Origin: Trachythela sp. YZ-2020
Lineage: Eukaryota > Cnidaria > Anthozoa > Malacalcyonacea > Clavulariidae
Length of the DNA: 64,000 bases
Reading direction: 5' to 3'
NCBI GenBank assembly: GCA_016169945.1
Contig: JADLSH010000199.1
Span: 4,326,001 to 4,390,000, forward strand
The notes under the pieces are model-generated. The model worked only from the letters and a program-made list of their open reading frames with translations. It had not been told where the DNA came from and did no database searches. The position numbers and the translations under genes were made by a program. The stretch's first letter is position 1, and each line of letters starts with the position of its first letter. Below, piece after piece: positions 1-12,500 of the stretch.

Positions 1-189
1 AAATCTCAGATGTTTCTGCAATAATGTTTCCTAGTTTGACACAGGACATGGCATTTTACTTGCCATAAAGAGCACAGCAAAACTAAGTTGGCGATAACGA
101 GTTCCTCGTGCTCCAAAATGACTTTGTATTTATTATAGTACGTATTAATTATATAGTATTTCCATCCTAATGATGTTGTCGTATCGGTA

Positions 190-897
190 TACAGGGTGTC
201 CCCCCAAAAAGTCCCCTTATAGAAATCACTCTTTTGTTGTTAAACGTGCGTTGTTATACCTCTGGGAATTTAGAATAGCTTCTAAAACGAACAGCAACAC
301 AAAAATGTCAAATTACAAATTCGTCTTACCGCCTCAGTTCGAGTAAGAATGGTTCAACTGACTACAGAGCAACGAGTATTTGTCGTAAAACCATTTGTTT
401 GTGAAATGGTTTTGCTTGCTTCGATCGTCGAGTTAAATTATTTGGACGAAGAGAAGTTGTAAATACTTCCGCCGTTCATGTACAATTCAATTAAATACCC
501 TAAGGTATAATAACGCACAAGAGTGATTTCTAAAGGGGGACGTTTTGTACCCTGTACAGGGTGTCCCAAAAAAACGTCCCCCTTTAGAAATCACTCTTGT
601 GCGTTATTATACCTTTGGGAATTTAATTGAATTGTACATGAACGGCGGAAGTATTTACAACTTCCCTTAGTCCAAATAATTTAACGCGACGTATAAGTTG
701 TTACGACAAATACTCGTTGCTCTGTAGTCAGTTGAACCATTCTTACTCGAACTGACGTTAAGACGAATTTGTAATTTGACATTTTTGTGTTACTGTTCGT
801 TTTAGAAGCTATTTTAAATTCCCAGAGGTATAACAACGCACGTTTAACAACAAAAGAGTGATTTCTATAGGGGGACTTTTTTGGGGGACACCCTGTA
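190..897. mobile_element. Two inverted mariner-type MITEs sharing a central TA
   Basis: Each half begins CAGGGTGTCCC and ends with its inverse, flanked by TA (190-191, 555-556, 896-897), as expected for Tc1/mariner insertion. The right half is close to the reverse complement of the left, so the whole 700 bp forms a giant hairpin. The left copy contains an ATG at 349 whose first residues (MVQLTTEQRVFVVK) resemble the N-terminal helix-turn-helix of mariner-like transposases, then quickly loses the frame. The elements are therefore deletion derivatives and not active transposons. Confidence 0.85.
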
Positions 898-977
898 CTT
901 CTTATGAAAACGCTTCCAAAATGACAAACATTTTCACATCATTACCCAACGACAATGGACGATTTGCATCATTACCC

Positions 978-1001
978 AATACAATACAATACAATACAAT
1001 A
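978..1001. repeat. (ACAAT)n microsatellite, LINE-tail style
   Basis: About five ACAAT units are followed by AAAAATTTATTTT. The same ACAATACAATACAAT-TTATT arrangement occurs at 38990-39010 next to a LINE C-terminal fragment, so this is probably the remnant of a similar retroelement 3' end. Confidence 0.5.
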
Positions 1002-1406
1002 AAAATTTATTTTAACTGTAAAAAAAATTCAGTATATATAATTTTACAAAACAAATGTGCATAATGACAAAAAGAATAAATTAGATCTACTGGTTTACAA
1101 GATTGCCGTGGTGGGAGTTCATTTTTATTAGTATAATATTTATCTCTACAGTTTTTCTGTGCAAATGATGATTGTTCTTTATTTTATTTTCATATTTTCA
1201 TTCCACAATTGTGCTCCATTATATTGAAAACTTTAGATAATTTTAGCTTGGCAGTTATGGGTTTAACTTCATTCATTTGTTCCTGAAATTGTACTCTGAG
1301 CCACGAACTGAAAAAAAAGATTTGTAGAGTTGGTGTAGGTAGATTTTTAACATTTGTTTCAAGCTCATAATCAGTCATGTATGAAAACGTAAGCCTATAT
1401 GGTTTA

Positions 1407-1550
1407 AAGGCTGTTTTCCACTTCAACCGTATCGTACAGAAACGTAACGTATTTCTTTGTTTCCAGAGCACTCGGGTAGAACTAATGACCTAAGACACAA
1501 AAGAAAATGCTACAGGACGTTACGATACGTTTGAAGTGGAAAACGGCCTT
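1407..1550. mobile_element. Hairpin MITE, AAGGCTGTTTTCCACTTCAA ends
   Basis: Left end AAGGCTGTTTTCCACTTCAA is mirrored by the right end at 1531-1550, with imperfect inverted sequence between them (CGTATCGTACAG / CGTTACGATACG). A related, longer copy with similar ends (CTTCCACTTTAACC / GATTGAAGTGAGAAACGG) lies at about 53805-54330. Confidence 0.7.
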
Positions 1551-4346
1551 AAAGCCTCATTGATTTGATATGCAATCATGCAGCTACAGCCTGTAATTGT
1601 AAATTGCCATCAATTGGTCTTTCTCACGTCATGCGGCCAGGCCTTATCCGCCAGTTTGGGGTGGCAAATCGCGCAGCAACGGTGGATGACAACCACTGAC
1701 CTGAAAAGTAGACTGGATAGCGCAACCTATTGTTTACTGGCAAAGAAAATGAAGCCGTTAAACATCGCTAGACAATTCTTCGTGTGCACGTTACGTCATT
1801 GACGCCATGTTGGATGAATTTGACGGTTCTTCTAAACCAACTTACTTTAGGCCACTATTTGTTGAATATTAGTTTCTCATCCTCCGCCCGCATGGCTTTT
1901 ACAAAGCCGCATCGATGGGCATTATCGCAGTTTTGTCAAATATCAAACCAAAATCTACTAAATTTCTTTCCAAAATTATAATTTTCCATCTGCATTTGAT
2001 ACTATTTGTTGTCAAAGGGATTTTCGCACGGTTTTACTTACCGTAAATGAAACGAGCATTTACGATACTTATAGCGAAAATTTAAGTAATTTTATTGAGT
2101 CTTGGTGGACATCACAAGTTCTGGGGTAATAATGAGATAATGGTAGTGGTCGCCCGCCCGCCTGAACTTTGAAGAAAGCCTCTGATGAGAAACTAATATT
2201 CAACAAATACTCAAATAGTGGCCTTGTCCTTTAATTGACGTGTCTGGTACTGTACATTGCATGCGTTTTAATGTCACTGTATGTGTTTATATACATTTTT
2301 TACGAAGTTGGGAAGAGCATACTATATGATGGAAGTAAAGTGAGAATATTTGAAACTATATTGACTTCAGTACACTGGAGCATATTTTTATAATATGTTG
2401 CCACCGGTTATAAGATCTTCCAGTTCATTTACAACGTTCAAGTGGAAAGCTCATGAATGGTTTTTAGATATGTTCAAAAATGACTCTTAGGCGTTTATAT
2501 ATGTACCATAGAATAGGAAATGACTAGAAGGGCCACTTGAGGCCGAACCTTTGAAGTTGTTGACGCTGCGCATGTCGCATTACGCATGTTCATTACCATT
2601 ATTCTAGCCAGTCAATTGCATTTTCTGACCAATAAACACGCTGAACTGGCTGGTCCGCCATTATTCTGGCCAGATAACTGCATAAAAATAGGGTGTCACG
2701 TTGCACTGCTGAGTGGCCTTTCTGGTCATTTCCTATTCTGTGTACGTACTGTTAGTTATATAATTAGTTATAGCTACCTAGATAAGTTATTTATGTAAAT
2801 ATGTATAGAAATGTAAATTGTACTTCATACATGTAAAGATATTTAGTTATATCATAGTGTTATAATTCACTGCTTCCAACCAGTCCTTCCACTTGCAAGG
2901 AAATTTCCTTGCAAAAGGAAATTTTGGCGTTTGCAAGGAAATGTGCAAGGAAATAAAATTTACAAGGAAATTTAGCCTGAAGCAAGGAAATCGAAAGCAA
3001 ATTTTGAGATGTCAGATTCTTTGCTGCCTGAAGTGCAAAATGACAAAATAACCTGGTTTCTGCATGCCAAATCTTCCCCAGAACGCAGGAAAGGATTTGA
3101 GAGACTCCAGAATTGAAAATTTTCCGGGGGAGCATGCCCGGACCACCCTACAGTTTGCTTAGACACCCCAACCAAACTAATGTTCCGTCTCCACTGTGAG
3201 ACACAACCCAACCTCGTACCCAGGGCTTCTCAGCTGATGAGGCATTCATGCGCTCAACCTCGTACCCAGGCTTACCACAAGCGCAGAAACCCCAAATGGA
3301 ACAGAATACGGTCACATGACTGTTCGGAGCTGTTCTAGCTACTCCAACTTTAAAGTAGGGGCAGCCAGAACAGGTAACCGCGTGATTTGTGACGTTAAAA
3401 AATGCCATATTGAATTTATAATGTATATAATGAATTTTAACCTACAATCAGGTGTGTTTGATGTCCCAGAACCAGCGGTACACTCGATTTATAGGTCAGT
3501 GGGGTACACCCGTTACACCTCTGTATGATCTCTACTCTGTGCCTATACTAAACTTTATAGTAGTCAGTGGATTAGTACGATACATGGATTTTTTAATATA
3601 ATAAGGTTGAAAATTTGTTGTTTGGTTTAAAAATGCGAGGAGTTCCTGCATGCATGTATTTCTAGTATTTAAGTAAGTATCGAGCGCGACAACAACAAAA
3701 ACATGCTCGACAATGCAGAAGAAACGAAGGTCGGTTATTTCTTAGATATATCTTTTGTAATTTTCCATTAAAAAATTTGTTGCATGAAATATGTTGATAC
3801 TTCGATATAAAACTTAGTGTTTAACGTCTTTCAAGGCAAGGAAAATGAAAAACAGGTTTTTATGTGTAATATTTGTAAGAAATAATATATGAAATCAACT
3901 TTATGATTACGTCTTGTTCCAAATTCAATCAGCCTCCCAGAATAAAATATGAACGGTCCCGAAACAAAGAACAAAAATTCCGTGCGTAAAGGTAACCAGT
4001 GAACAAGAAACCTTTCGTCCTAATCAAAGCCGTAATATTAAAGAAATGTTCGAAACACACAGAGATACACGCGAAGGAGGCCAATTTACGCGAGCAACAA
4101 CGATAAAATCCTCAAATTTTACATGTAAAAAGCGCGGTTACATTTTGGTGAAAAGCATAGGAAGTGATCGATATGCTGTGGGTGTTTAGGATCAAACTAC
4201 CTGCAAGTATAATCAAGCTAGTAATATGGTAATTTTGGTGAGAAGCGAGGCAATGTCGCTGGCGTGACATTTTATCAATAGAGCATAACCTTCTGAGAAA
4301 GTTTCCAATACACATTCCCCGAATAAATACCTAGATGGAGCGTACA

Positions 4347-4415
4347 TAGCCTGCGAAGGTGGCACCTTCGCGTGAAGAACTCCCGAACGTGAAGGTGGGG
4401 CTGCCTTCGCAGGCT
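4347..4415. mobile_element. Short foldback, TAGCCTGCGAAGG ends
   Basis: TAGCCTGCGAAGGTGGC at the left is mirrored by GCTGCCTTCGCAGGCTA at the right. The outer TAGCCTGCGAA end is the same as that of the 27484-27691 element, which suggests one family with different interiors. Confidence 0.6.
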
Positions 4416-5559
4416 AGAGCGTACACGAATTCGAAACAATAGTTTGAACTGAGTCTGACAATGTGGTCCAATGTAAATTATATATAGTGTAAGCGATATG
4501 CATGGGTTTGGTTTTGGATTTCCAAAATATTTGCATATAGGCGACTTTTGCATTTAAGCGACTAGGATATCAACCTCGTACCCATGTATTCTGCGCTTCT
4601 GCCCTACAGCCCTAGGTAAGAAGTTGCTATGATACAAGGGGCAGAACCGATATATAAGCTCGTCCCGAACCATCAGCTCGTCCCATGCCTCATAGCGTGT
4701 TAGAAAAGATAATCCTCGCATCACCGCGCACATGCAAAACAGTGTTGCAAACCAGCCTAGTACCAGATTTTCTAACATTCTGTTAAATTTAAAGGGCCAA
4801 AAAAACTGAAAGTAAGCTATCATTAATCATGAACTTTAAAAGTGATGCTGCCAATCATGAACCCGTAAAAGTGACGTGGCCGAAAGGTTAAGGGCGTGCA
4901 TCTATGGCTTGCGCTTTTAGCACATCTTCGTGACCTGCTCTGTAGTTTGTAACCTTTTGTCCCTGTAACTTTTACCATTGAATATAGCGACGTGAAAACA
5001 TTTTATATATTGCCCTTAGCTTCTCAGTTGTTTGAAAAAAATCAGAAATTAAAGTGCATGGCTATCCACCCCCGCCTTGATGAAATATACAACAAATGAA
5101 TGTTCAGCATGTTTTATTGGCAATGGCCAAAATTCAATCAGTAATACAATTTTGGTATACACAGCTGAAAACCCTGGCACCCACTATATAATTTCATCAC
5201 TATATTATTGTACAATCACAGCCATAATGCAACCCCCACTTGTGCCCCCAGTGCATGCGAGCAACCCAAATGTTTGTCAGCGGTAAACACGACACAACTA
5301 AAAGAATCCCACTTGAGTCGAGACATTTCACATTCGCTATTGCGGCATGACGTCATCAATTTTATAAAACTTTAAAAAACTCATTAATAATTCATGAGGA
5401 AAAGACAAAGGAAATCACTACCGTGTCAGTGGTTTTATATGTGATAAAAAATCATGTTAATTTACATAAACTTTAGCTTTGATTTTCTCGGCTTAGAAAA
5501 TGTTTATTTTTAAAATTACTTCGCCAATGAACTCATAAGATGGGTCGTTTTTTAAGCCA

Positions 5560-5658
5560 TTTAAAACACTCGCAGTTCGTGCTTTACCAGATATAAAACA
5601 CTCGTGCTGCGCACTCGTGTTTTATATCTGATAAAGCACTCCTGCTCGTGTTTTAAAT
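5560..5658. repeat. Palindrome of AAAACACTCG / CGAGTGTTTT units
   Basis: ATTTAAAACACTCG, GATATAAAACACTCGTG and their inverse copies form a near-perfect 99-bp palindrome. No coding potential. Confidence 0.65.
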
Positions 5659-5779
5659 AGTACATAAACATGAACTATTACGCTACTGTCGAGTGGTGAG
5701 AGGCAACAGAAACATCCTGAATACTCGTGCTTACTCAAAGATTGTTTCAACAAGCAGTTATTAGGTTGCTTTCTCACAC

Positions 5780-6235
5780 TAACTTGTTCGCAATTTGTTA
5801 TAGGCCTGCAGCAGATTTGCTACATGGTTGATGAATCAACAGAATTGTCACAAGCTGTTCTACACACGTAAAAGTCTCACATCGTGACAACAAGATGTGT
5901 TCGCAACAGACTTTTAGCAAGCTTGTCAACAGGTTGTAACAATGTTGTCATTTCATCAAGTTGCTACAAGCTCGTCACTCACAACTTGTTAACAAGTTGT
6001 TGACTTGCAGGACGATAACAAGTTGTTGGAACAACTTGTGACAAGTCTGTTGAGTCAACAACCTTGTAGCAACTTGTCAACAAACTGGGAACAAGCAGTG
6101 CGAACACATCCTGATAACAAGTTGTTGAAACAGCATTGGTACAACCCGTCCAATTTGATAAAATTGCAGTATTGCTACAACTTGTTCATAAGCTTGCTAT
6201 AAGTTTGTTACGACCACATCTTGTTGAGAAGAGGT
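5780..6235. repeat. CAACTTGTT-rich dispersed repeat
   Basis: Dozens of copies of ACAAGTTGT / ACAACTTGT in both orientations, with TTGTAGCAACTTG motifs. Shorter related stretches lie at about 13885-14105 and 32815-33070. Internal repeats in both orientations point to a non-autonomous mobile element family and not to a gene. Confidence 0.6.
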
Positions 6236-6515
6236 GAGAATTTACCAAGTTCGCGAAGGAAGACTATTTGGTAAAGCTACAAATATACTGAATTAGAATT
6301 GAAGACGTCAGACCGAAATAAGTAACAATAAAATACCCCAGAACTGTAAAATTCCACTCGATCAGCTTAAAGCTGTCATTTTGCGCATATTCTATTTACA
6401 ACACCGTTGACAATTCATATTATTTTCAGACAATACACGAAGACCAATTATAAGACAGATCTCTTCGATAGTGCCAGGAGGGGTGTCCAGATTTCCAGCT
6501 TGCCAGGAGGGTGTG

Positions 6516-9500
6516 TCAATGTTTCAACGCACCACCATCACCTTCGCTCACGAATCTCTTCCTTCCCCTAAACGCAAAGTAAAATGGACATAGCTCAGAC
6601 GGTGTTTCAGGATTATATTTCATTTCAAGATCTGATGAACATATGTGTGATTCACGGACAGATATCGGACAATAATGTCCTGCGTAAATTCGTCTTATGA
6701 TCGGGATCTTGAAGCTGTTCCCGCAAAACTGTCTGACCGAGTTTGACCTTGTATTATTCCATCTCGTTCCTATTTTCCTTGACAACATTGTTCTGTTGTC
6801 TTGATGACAAGACTATTATATAATTTGCATTACAATATCAGGCCTTAAAATATCGGTCAGCAGTGCCGTCGGTCAAAATGTTCGGTGTCTTTCAGAATGG
6901 GTCGGACATTTTTATAATTATGTCCGATGGCCTTATGTTTAGTTTGGCGCGAAAATGTATTCTTTTAAAATCGTATACTGACGCTAAATGTTGGGCAGTT
7001 ATGCATTGATACTTTAAGGCCCGATCAAACGTCCGAGAACACAAGTCATCGCAAGTAAACTTGCGTTGACTTACGATGCGACTGGTCAAACGAATACCCG
7101 GCTCCGCTGTCACGCTTAGCGGACCACATAACAGCTCTGTTAAACATTACGGGGTAAATTTACGTCGGACAAAGTTAAAGTTTGGTCGGACATCAATACA
7201 GTTGGGCCGGACAAACGGTAAACCTAAATTTTCCTTCGGTTAGACAGAATGCCCGGTGCGTTTCTTTCTTGGTCGGACAATTTAACGAATTGGTCGGACA
7301 ATTTTACAAATGGGTCGGACCATGTCCGTGACCGACCGATATTTTAAGGCCTGTTATTACATCAAAGGTAAACTCGTCTCGTCAGCTGACTGCTTCTCTG
7401 GCGCAGACATCGTATCCGGCGAACTCCAAAAATACTATACATGCCCGATATAAGGTATTGAAAATTCCATAATTTTAATGACATTATTAACATCTAAGTT
7501 TACAATTTCACACAACGAGGACTTACCCAGTGAGCTGAAATACTTAACTTTCTTCTCAGATTTTCAAGTTATTCAAAAAAACGCGCTCAGACGAATGGAG
7601 CGAGTAATACTGATTATATGACTTCCGGCGTGCAAATATAAGACAGAGCGATTGTATAAGGGGAAACTTGGAGTCGGACATTCAAACTACGAGATCTACA
7701 CGATGCGATTTGTCGGGCCGATTTCAGATGCACGTTAATGATATTTGAAAAATACGTGGCAAACGTCATCTGACAACATCATCAACTGAAAATATTCGTC
7801 ATTATAACACTCAGGAAAACCTTTACTGATTATTTTTACCGCATCCAGGCACGAATTTGTTGCATGAAAAAACCAATGCAATGTAGCCAAAAGCAATGCA
7901 CTTATACTCGAAACACTAAGCTAGTTTCACAAAATACAACAACATAAATTTAACAAATTTCACCTTAAGTTCACTTGCTAGCATGCAAAATAGCCATTTC
8001 GAAAAAGCTCAGGCAGCCAGTAGGCATCAATGACGGCAAGAACTTGTCACTTTACTAAAATATCCACTAAAGTATTTGGCGTTACACCTACCTGGCTGGC
8101 ATTTTGCTCTTCAGTGCTTCAGTGATGACATTTTCCTGAACACAGTCATTGCAAAATGACTCCAAAATTTGATACGCATGCGGTGAGTCCAAACTCAGAT
8201 CGTCCATAGAGCGATAGACACGTTCAAATCCCTAAATATCCGAAATAGAATACACTATTCACATGGTTGAACGTTTTTCTCGGCACCCAGTTCTCAGTTG
8301 AGGCCTGAAGCTGGCGCGTATTCGAGAGCAGCGTTTATTCGAGGGCGCTGATGCTATTAACGTCAGTAACCTGACGCTATTAAGGGCTTTAGAGACGTCG
8401 TACCTGCAATCCTGGACAAAACATCTGCGACACTACCAATTATAGGACCAACTTTCGTAATATTATCGCAAATTTATAGAAACCCTCCACCGTACCCCCA
8501 CCATTCAATGTTGATTATAACCTCCAGAACACAGTTACATAAATTGTAGTAAATCTATATACATTTTAGACCTAGCCAGGAGCAGTTGCGAAAAATACGA
8601 CTTAGGCCCTCTGGCAGGAATTGAACCTGCGGCCCTGCGATTCCGGTGCAGCGCTCTAACCAACTGAGCTACATAGTCCAGTTGCTAAGAATTAACTGCA
8701 AGTTCAGTATATATCATGGGAGTGATAGCAGTATTAGGTAAATATTAAGATTTTTTTCTCGGCATCTCGTTCGATAGGACTAATAGTAGAAGGTGTTTGT
8801 GGATGGAATATTCGAACGAAAATTTCTCTCAAAAAATGCATATAAATTTTCGTTCGAATACTCCATCCACAAACACCTTCTACTATAAGTCCCATCGAAC
8901 GAGATGCCGAGAAAAAAATCTTGATTTTTATACAAATCCAACCTACCGAAGAGAACTGATCAGGAGTGACAATATTACTCAAAGTAAATGCTTTGAACAA
9001 TTTCACCATTCTCTTGCCAACTCTGGCATCCTCCTTGTCAAGCAATATAACCATGGCCTGAAATGAGAATATCAATTGAGGTACTATGACGTAATTATGT
9101 AACCTGCAGAATGACGTCACTTCAAGAGATGAATACATGGAATACACTTGAGATAAAATCTTGAATGTGTGGTGCCAGTGTATATGTAGTGATGAAACGA
9201 TATACTCGCAGGCTTTAAAATATCGGTCAGCAGTGCCGTCGGTCAAAATGTCCGGTGTCTTTCAGAATGGGTCGGACATTTTTATAATTATGTCCGATGG
9301 CCGAATGTTCAGTTTGGCGCGAAAATGTATTCTTTTAAAATCGTATACTGACGCTAAATGTTGGGCAGTTATGCATTGATACTTTAAGGCCCGATCAAAC
9401 GTCCGAGAACGCAAGTCATCGCAAGTAAACGTGCGTTGACTTACGATGCGACTGGTCAAACGAATACCCGGCTCCGCTGTCACGCTTAGCGGACCACATA

Positions 9501-12500
9501 ACAGCTCTGATAAACATTTACGGGGTTAATTTACGTCGGACAAAGTTAAAGTTTGGTCGGACATCAATACAGTTGGGTCGGACAAACGGTAAACCTCAAT
9601 TTTCCTTCGGCCGGACAGAATGTCCGGTGCGTTTCTTTCTTGGTCGGACAATTTCACGAATGGGTCGAATGGGTCGGACAATTTCACGAATGGGTCGGAC
9701 AATGTCCGTGACCGACCGATATTTTAAGGCCTGTACTCGAGGGATTACAGGATCAACCTACCCGAAAAATGTAACAACAACTTCGACGTTTCGAGCGAAG
9801 GCCTTTGTCTGGAAGTTAGAGGTTCCAGACGAAGGGCCTTCGCTCGAAACGTCGAAGTCTTGTTATATTTTCATGTAGCCCAATCCTGTAATCCCTCAAA
9901 TACACTTGCGAGACGGACCTTCTTGACATTTGTATGTATCCAAATTTGCATTTATATTTTGTGAATAGACTTTGAGTCAAAGTCTCAACCAATGGATCAA
10001 TGGATGAGCATGAGTCGGTTGAATTAAAGGGAAAAGTACTTCTGAATTTCGATTTATTTAATAATTTAATATATTTATATAGCGCCATTTCCCGAAGCTT
10101 AACGGCGCTTTACAGGTTTGGTAAAATAAATAGATAAAAATTACAGTAGTTTAAGAGTATTAAGATTACGATATTTACATGCATGCAATTTAATAGAATA
10201 GTCTAATCTATGCATATATATATTAAAAACAATGAGAATGTTATAGTTAAAAGCTTCTTTATATAGGAATGTCTTTAATCTAACTAAGGTCTAATGAGTA
10301 ATGATGAGCTAAGTCGAACATCCTTAGGCAGAGAGTTCCATAGTTTTGGGGAGGCAGATTTGAAAGCCGTAACTTTTAAGATTAACTTAAGGTGGAATGA
10401 GCAGATGTTTTGATGCTGACCTAAGTTGTCTCGTTGGGTTGTAGCGGTGAAGAAGATCACTCAAATACTTTGGTGCCATTCCATTCAGCGATTTGTATGT
10501 TAATAGCAGTATCTTAATATATATAATACGCTGCTCTACTGGTAACCAGTGTAAATCCATGAGTACTGGTGTAATATGTTCGTACTTACGAGTTCGAGTT
10601 ACAAGACACGCCGCTGAGTTTTGAACACGTTGAAGCTTATCTATAACACACTGCGGTAAGCCGTAAAGTAGTGCATTGCAGAAATCAAGTTTACTCGATA
10701 TAAATGCATGAACAAGTGTCTCGGTATCATGTTGTGTGAGACAGTCTCTTATCTTTGCTATATTCTGAATGTGGTAAAAAGCTGATTTACATACATCCTT
10801 TACATGTTGCTTTAGGTTCATGTTTTCATCAAAGACTACTCCAAGGTTTCTGACCGTTTTTGATGCATTAACGTGTTCTCCGGACACAATGATACTTTCA
10901 ACACATGGACGACAACGAAATTTCGATCCTATCACAAGTAGTTCCGTTTTTCCTTTACTAAGTTTCAATTTATTAGAAAGCATCCAAGCATCAATATCTT
11001 TAATACAGGCTTCGATATTCGATATAGATGTTGTCTCATTCATTGGTTTGAAAGTGATATATAATTGCGAATCGTCAGCATAAAAGTGATAGGATAGACC
11101 ATGGCTTCGATCCTGTATTTTACATCAATAAGGAGAAGCCAGCGAAGCTTAGACACAGTCTACACATGACTTTTAATGAAAATGAAAGCTCACCTCGTAA
11201 ATAAGTTCATGATGGAAATGAGGCACCTCCAGTTCTTCCAAACAACGACTTGCCTGTAAAGATAAATGTATTAGTTGCATGTAAATGTCCATGGATAGAA
11301 CTCGCGCAAGTTTTTTTCTTATTATCGGTAATTTGGTGATAAGGATTTGCATAAAATTGCGTGACTTTACTGCAGCTCCTTGCAGAGCCTATTCTAAGAA
11401 GTTTTCAATAGTGCACATGCAACACTTCAGAGAATGGGTATGACCCTTGGGGAAATTTTGAAGTGCTCATTTTCCGTGGTAGTGGACAAAACTGTGAGCT
11501 ATCCTCCTCCGGGAAATTTTCAAATCTGGAGAGTGGAGTCTCTGAAATACCAATACTGCGCAAAGTGTTCAATACTGCACACTAAAATAGGTCCTGGCTC
11601 CTTGGTTTTTGTGTTATGCTAGCCTGCGGAAGTAAGCGCATTCGCGCGTATTCGATAGGAATCTCGCGTTTGCTAAGACTAGTTTTAGCTAAGACTCACC
11701 ACCATCAAAGGACAAGATAATATTTACAAACAATACATGTTTTTCACTCAAAATACCTCTTCAATGTCTTCAGAAGACAGATACTCCTTCAACAACAACA
11801 CCATTTTCTTAATCAGCTGTTTCACAGGACGTCGTCCACCGCCGACACCCCAAACATTATCAAGTCTCACCATACCATGTTTCATTTTGAGTAAAACATC
11901 AGCTCTGCTCAGTGCTTTCCTCTGAAGTGATTCTGCACTTGTATCTTCTGTGTAGTTCTTTACAAATGCCGGAGGTAGACAGTCATCTGCAACTGCTCGA
12001 GCTATGAACTTGCCTAGCACCTGAAGAGTGGTAAACATTATGAACACTAAGCATGCAATACACATGAAGAATATTGAAAAGATTCACTAGTGGCTGCAAA
12101 TATTTCAAACGTGCGGTGCCAGTGTGGGTAGAGTCTAGCAAATATTTGGCGGTTGACTGTTGTGTAAAACTACCTGAAAAATACAATAAGAACTTCGACG
12201 TTTCAAGCGAAGGCCCTTCGTCGGAATAGTGCAGATGTTATAACTTACAGTAACATTTATTGTCCAGACCAAAAGCAATCAATACATTAACATAATTCCT
12301 TAAAATCATTTCTTGATCTTGTAAAAGGAGCATGACAAAAGGCACATGCAGACATGTTTTGAGGTCCGTGTGCGTTAGGTGTGTGTACCCAATTGAGTAG
12401 CTTTCCAGGCAAGTTTAGCAAAACAAAAATATGTTTTGCTAAAATTGTTTTGTAAAGCAACAAAATAAAGCAGTCTCTTACTTCTGGGGCATCTGGTGTA

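Larger units (their letters stand above)
1..6515. other. Gene-free left flank made of repeats
   Basis: I see no exon with homology or a convincing splice structure before the last PDCD4 exon. The open frames here are short and lack protein-family signatures. What can be recognised is repetitive: an inverted pair of mariner-type MITEs (190-897), a pentamer tail (about 978-1001), a hairpin at 1407-1550, a small foldback element at 4347-4415, a palindrome at 5560-5658 and a stretch of CAAGTTGTTG-like repeats (about 5780-6235). The stretch 2860-3410 contains repeated CAAGGAAAT and CCTCGTACCCAG motifs that look like further mobile-element debris. Confidence 0.6.

Noticed and set aside
4554..4823. 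89-codon minus-strand ORF with hydrophobic start
   Set aside because: It begins in unique AT-rich sequence and ends in the CCTCGTACCCA repeat motif also seen near 3220-3280; probably mobile-element debris.
8734..9246. 170-codon minus-strand ORF
   Set aside because: Only 8947-9057 is real (PDCD4 exon). The rest is intron and the 8747-8923 palindrome read through.
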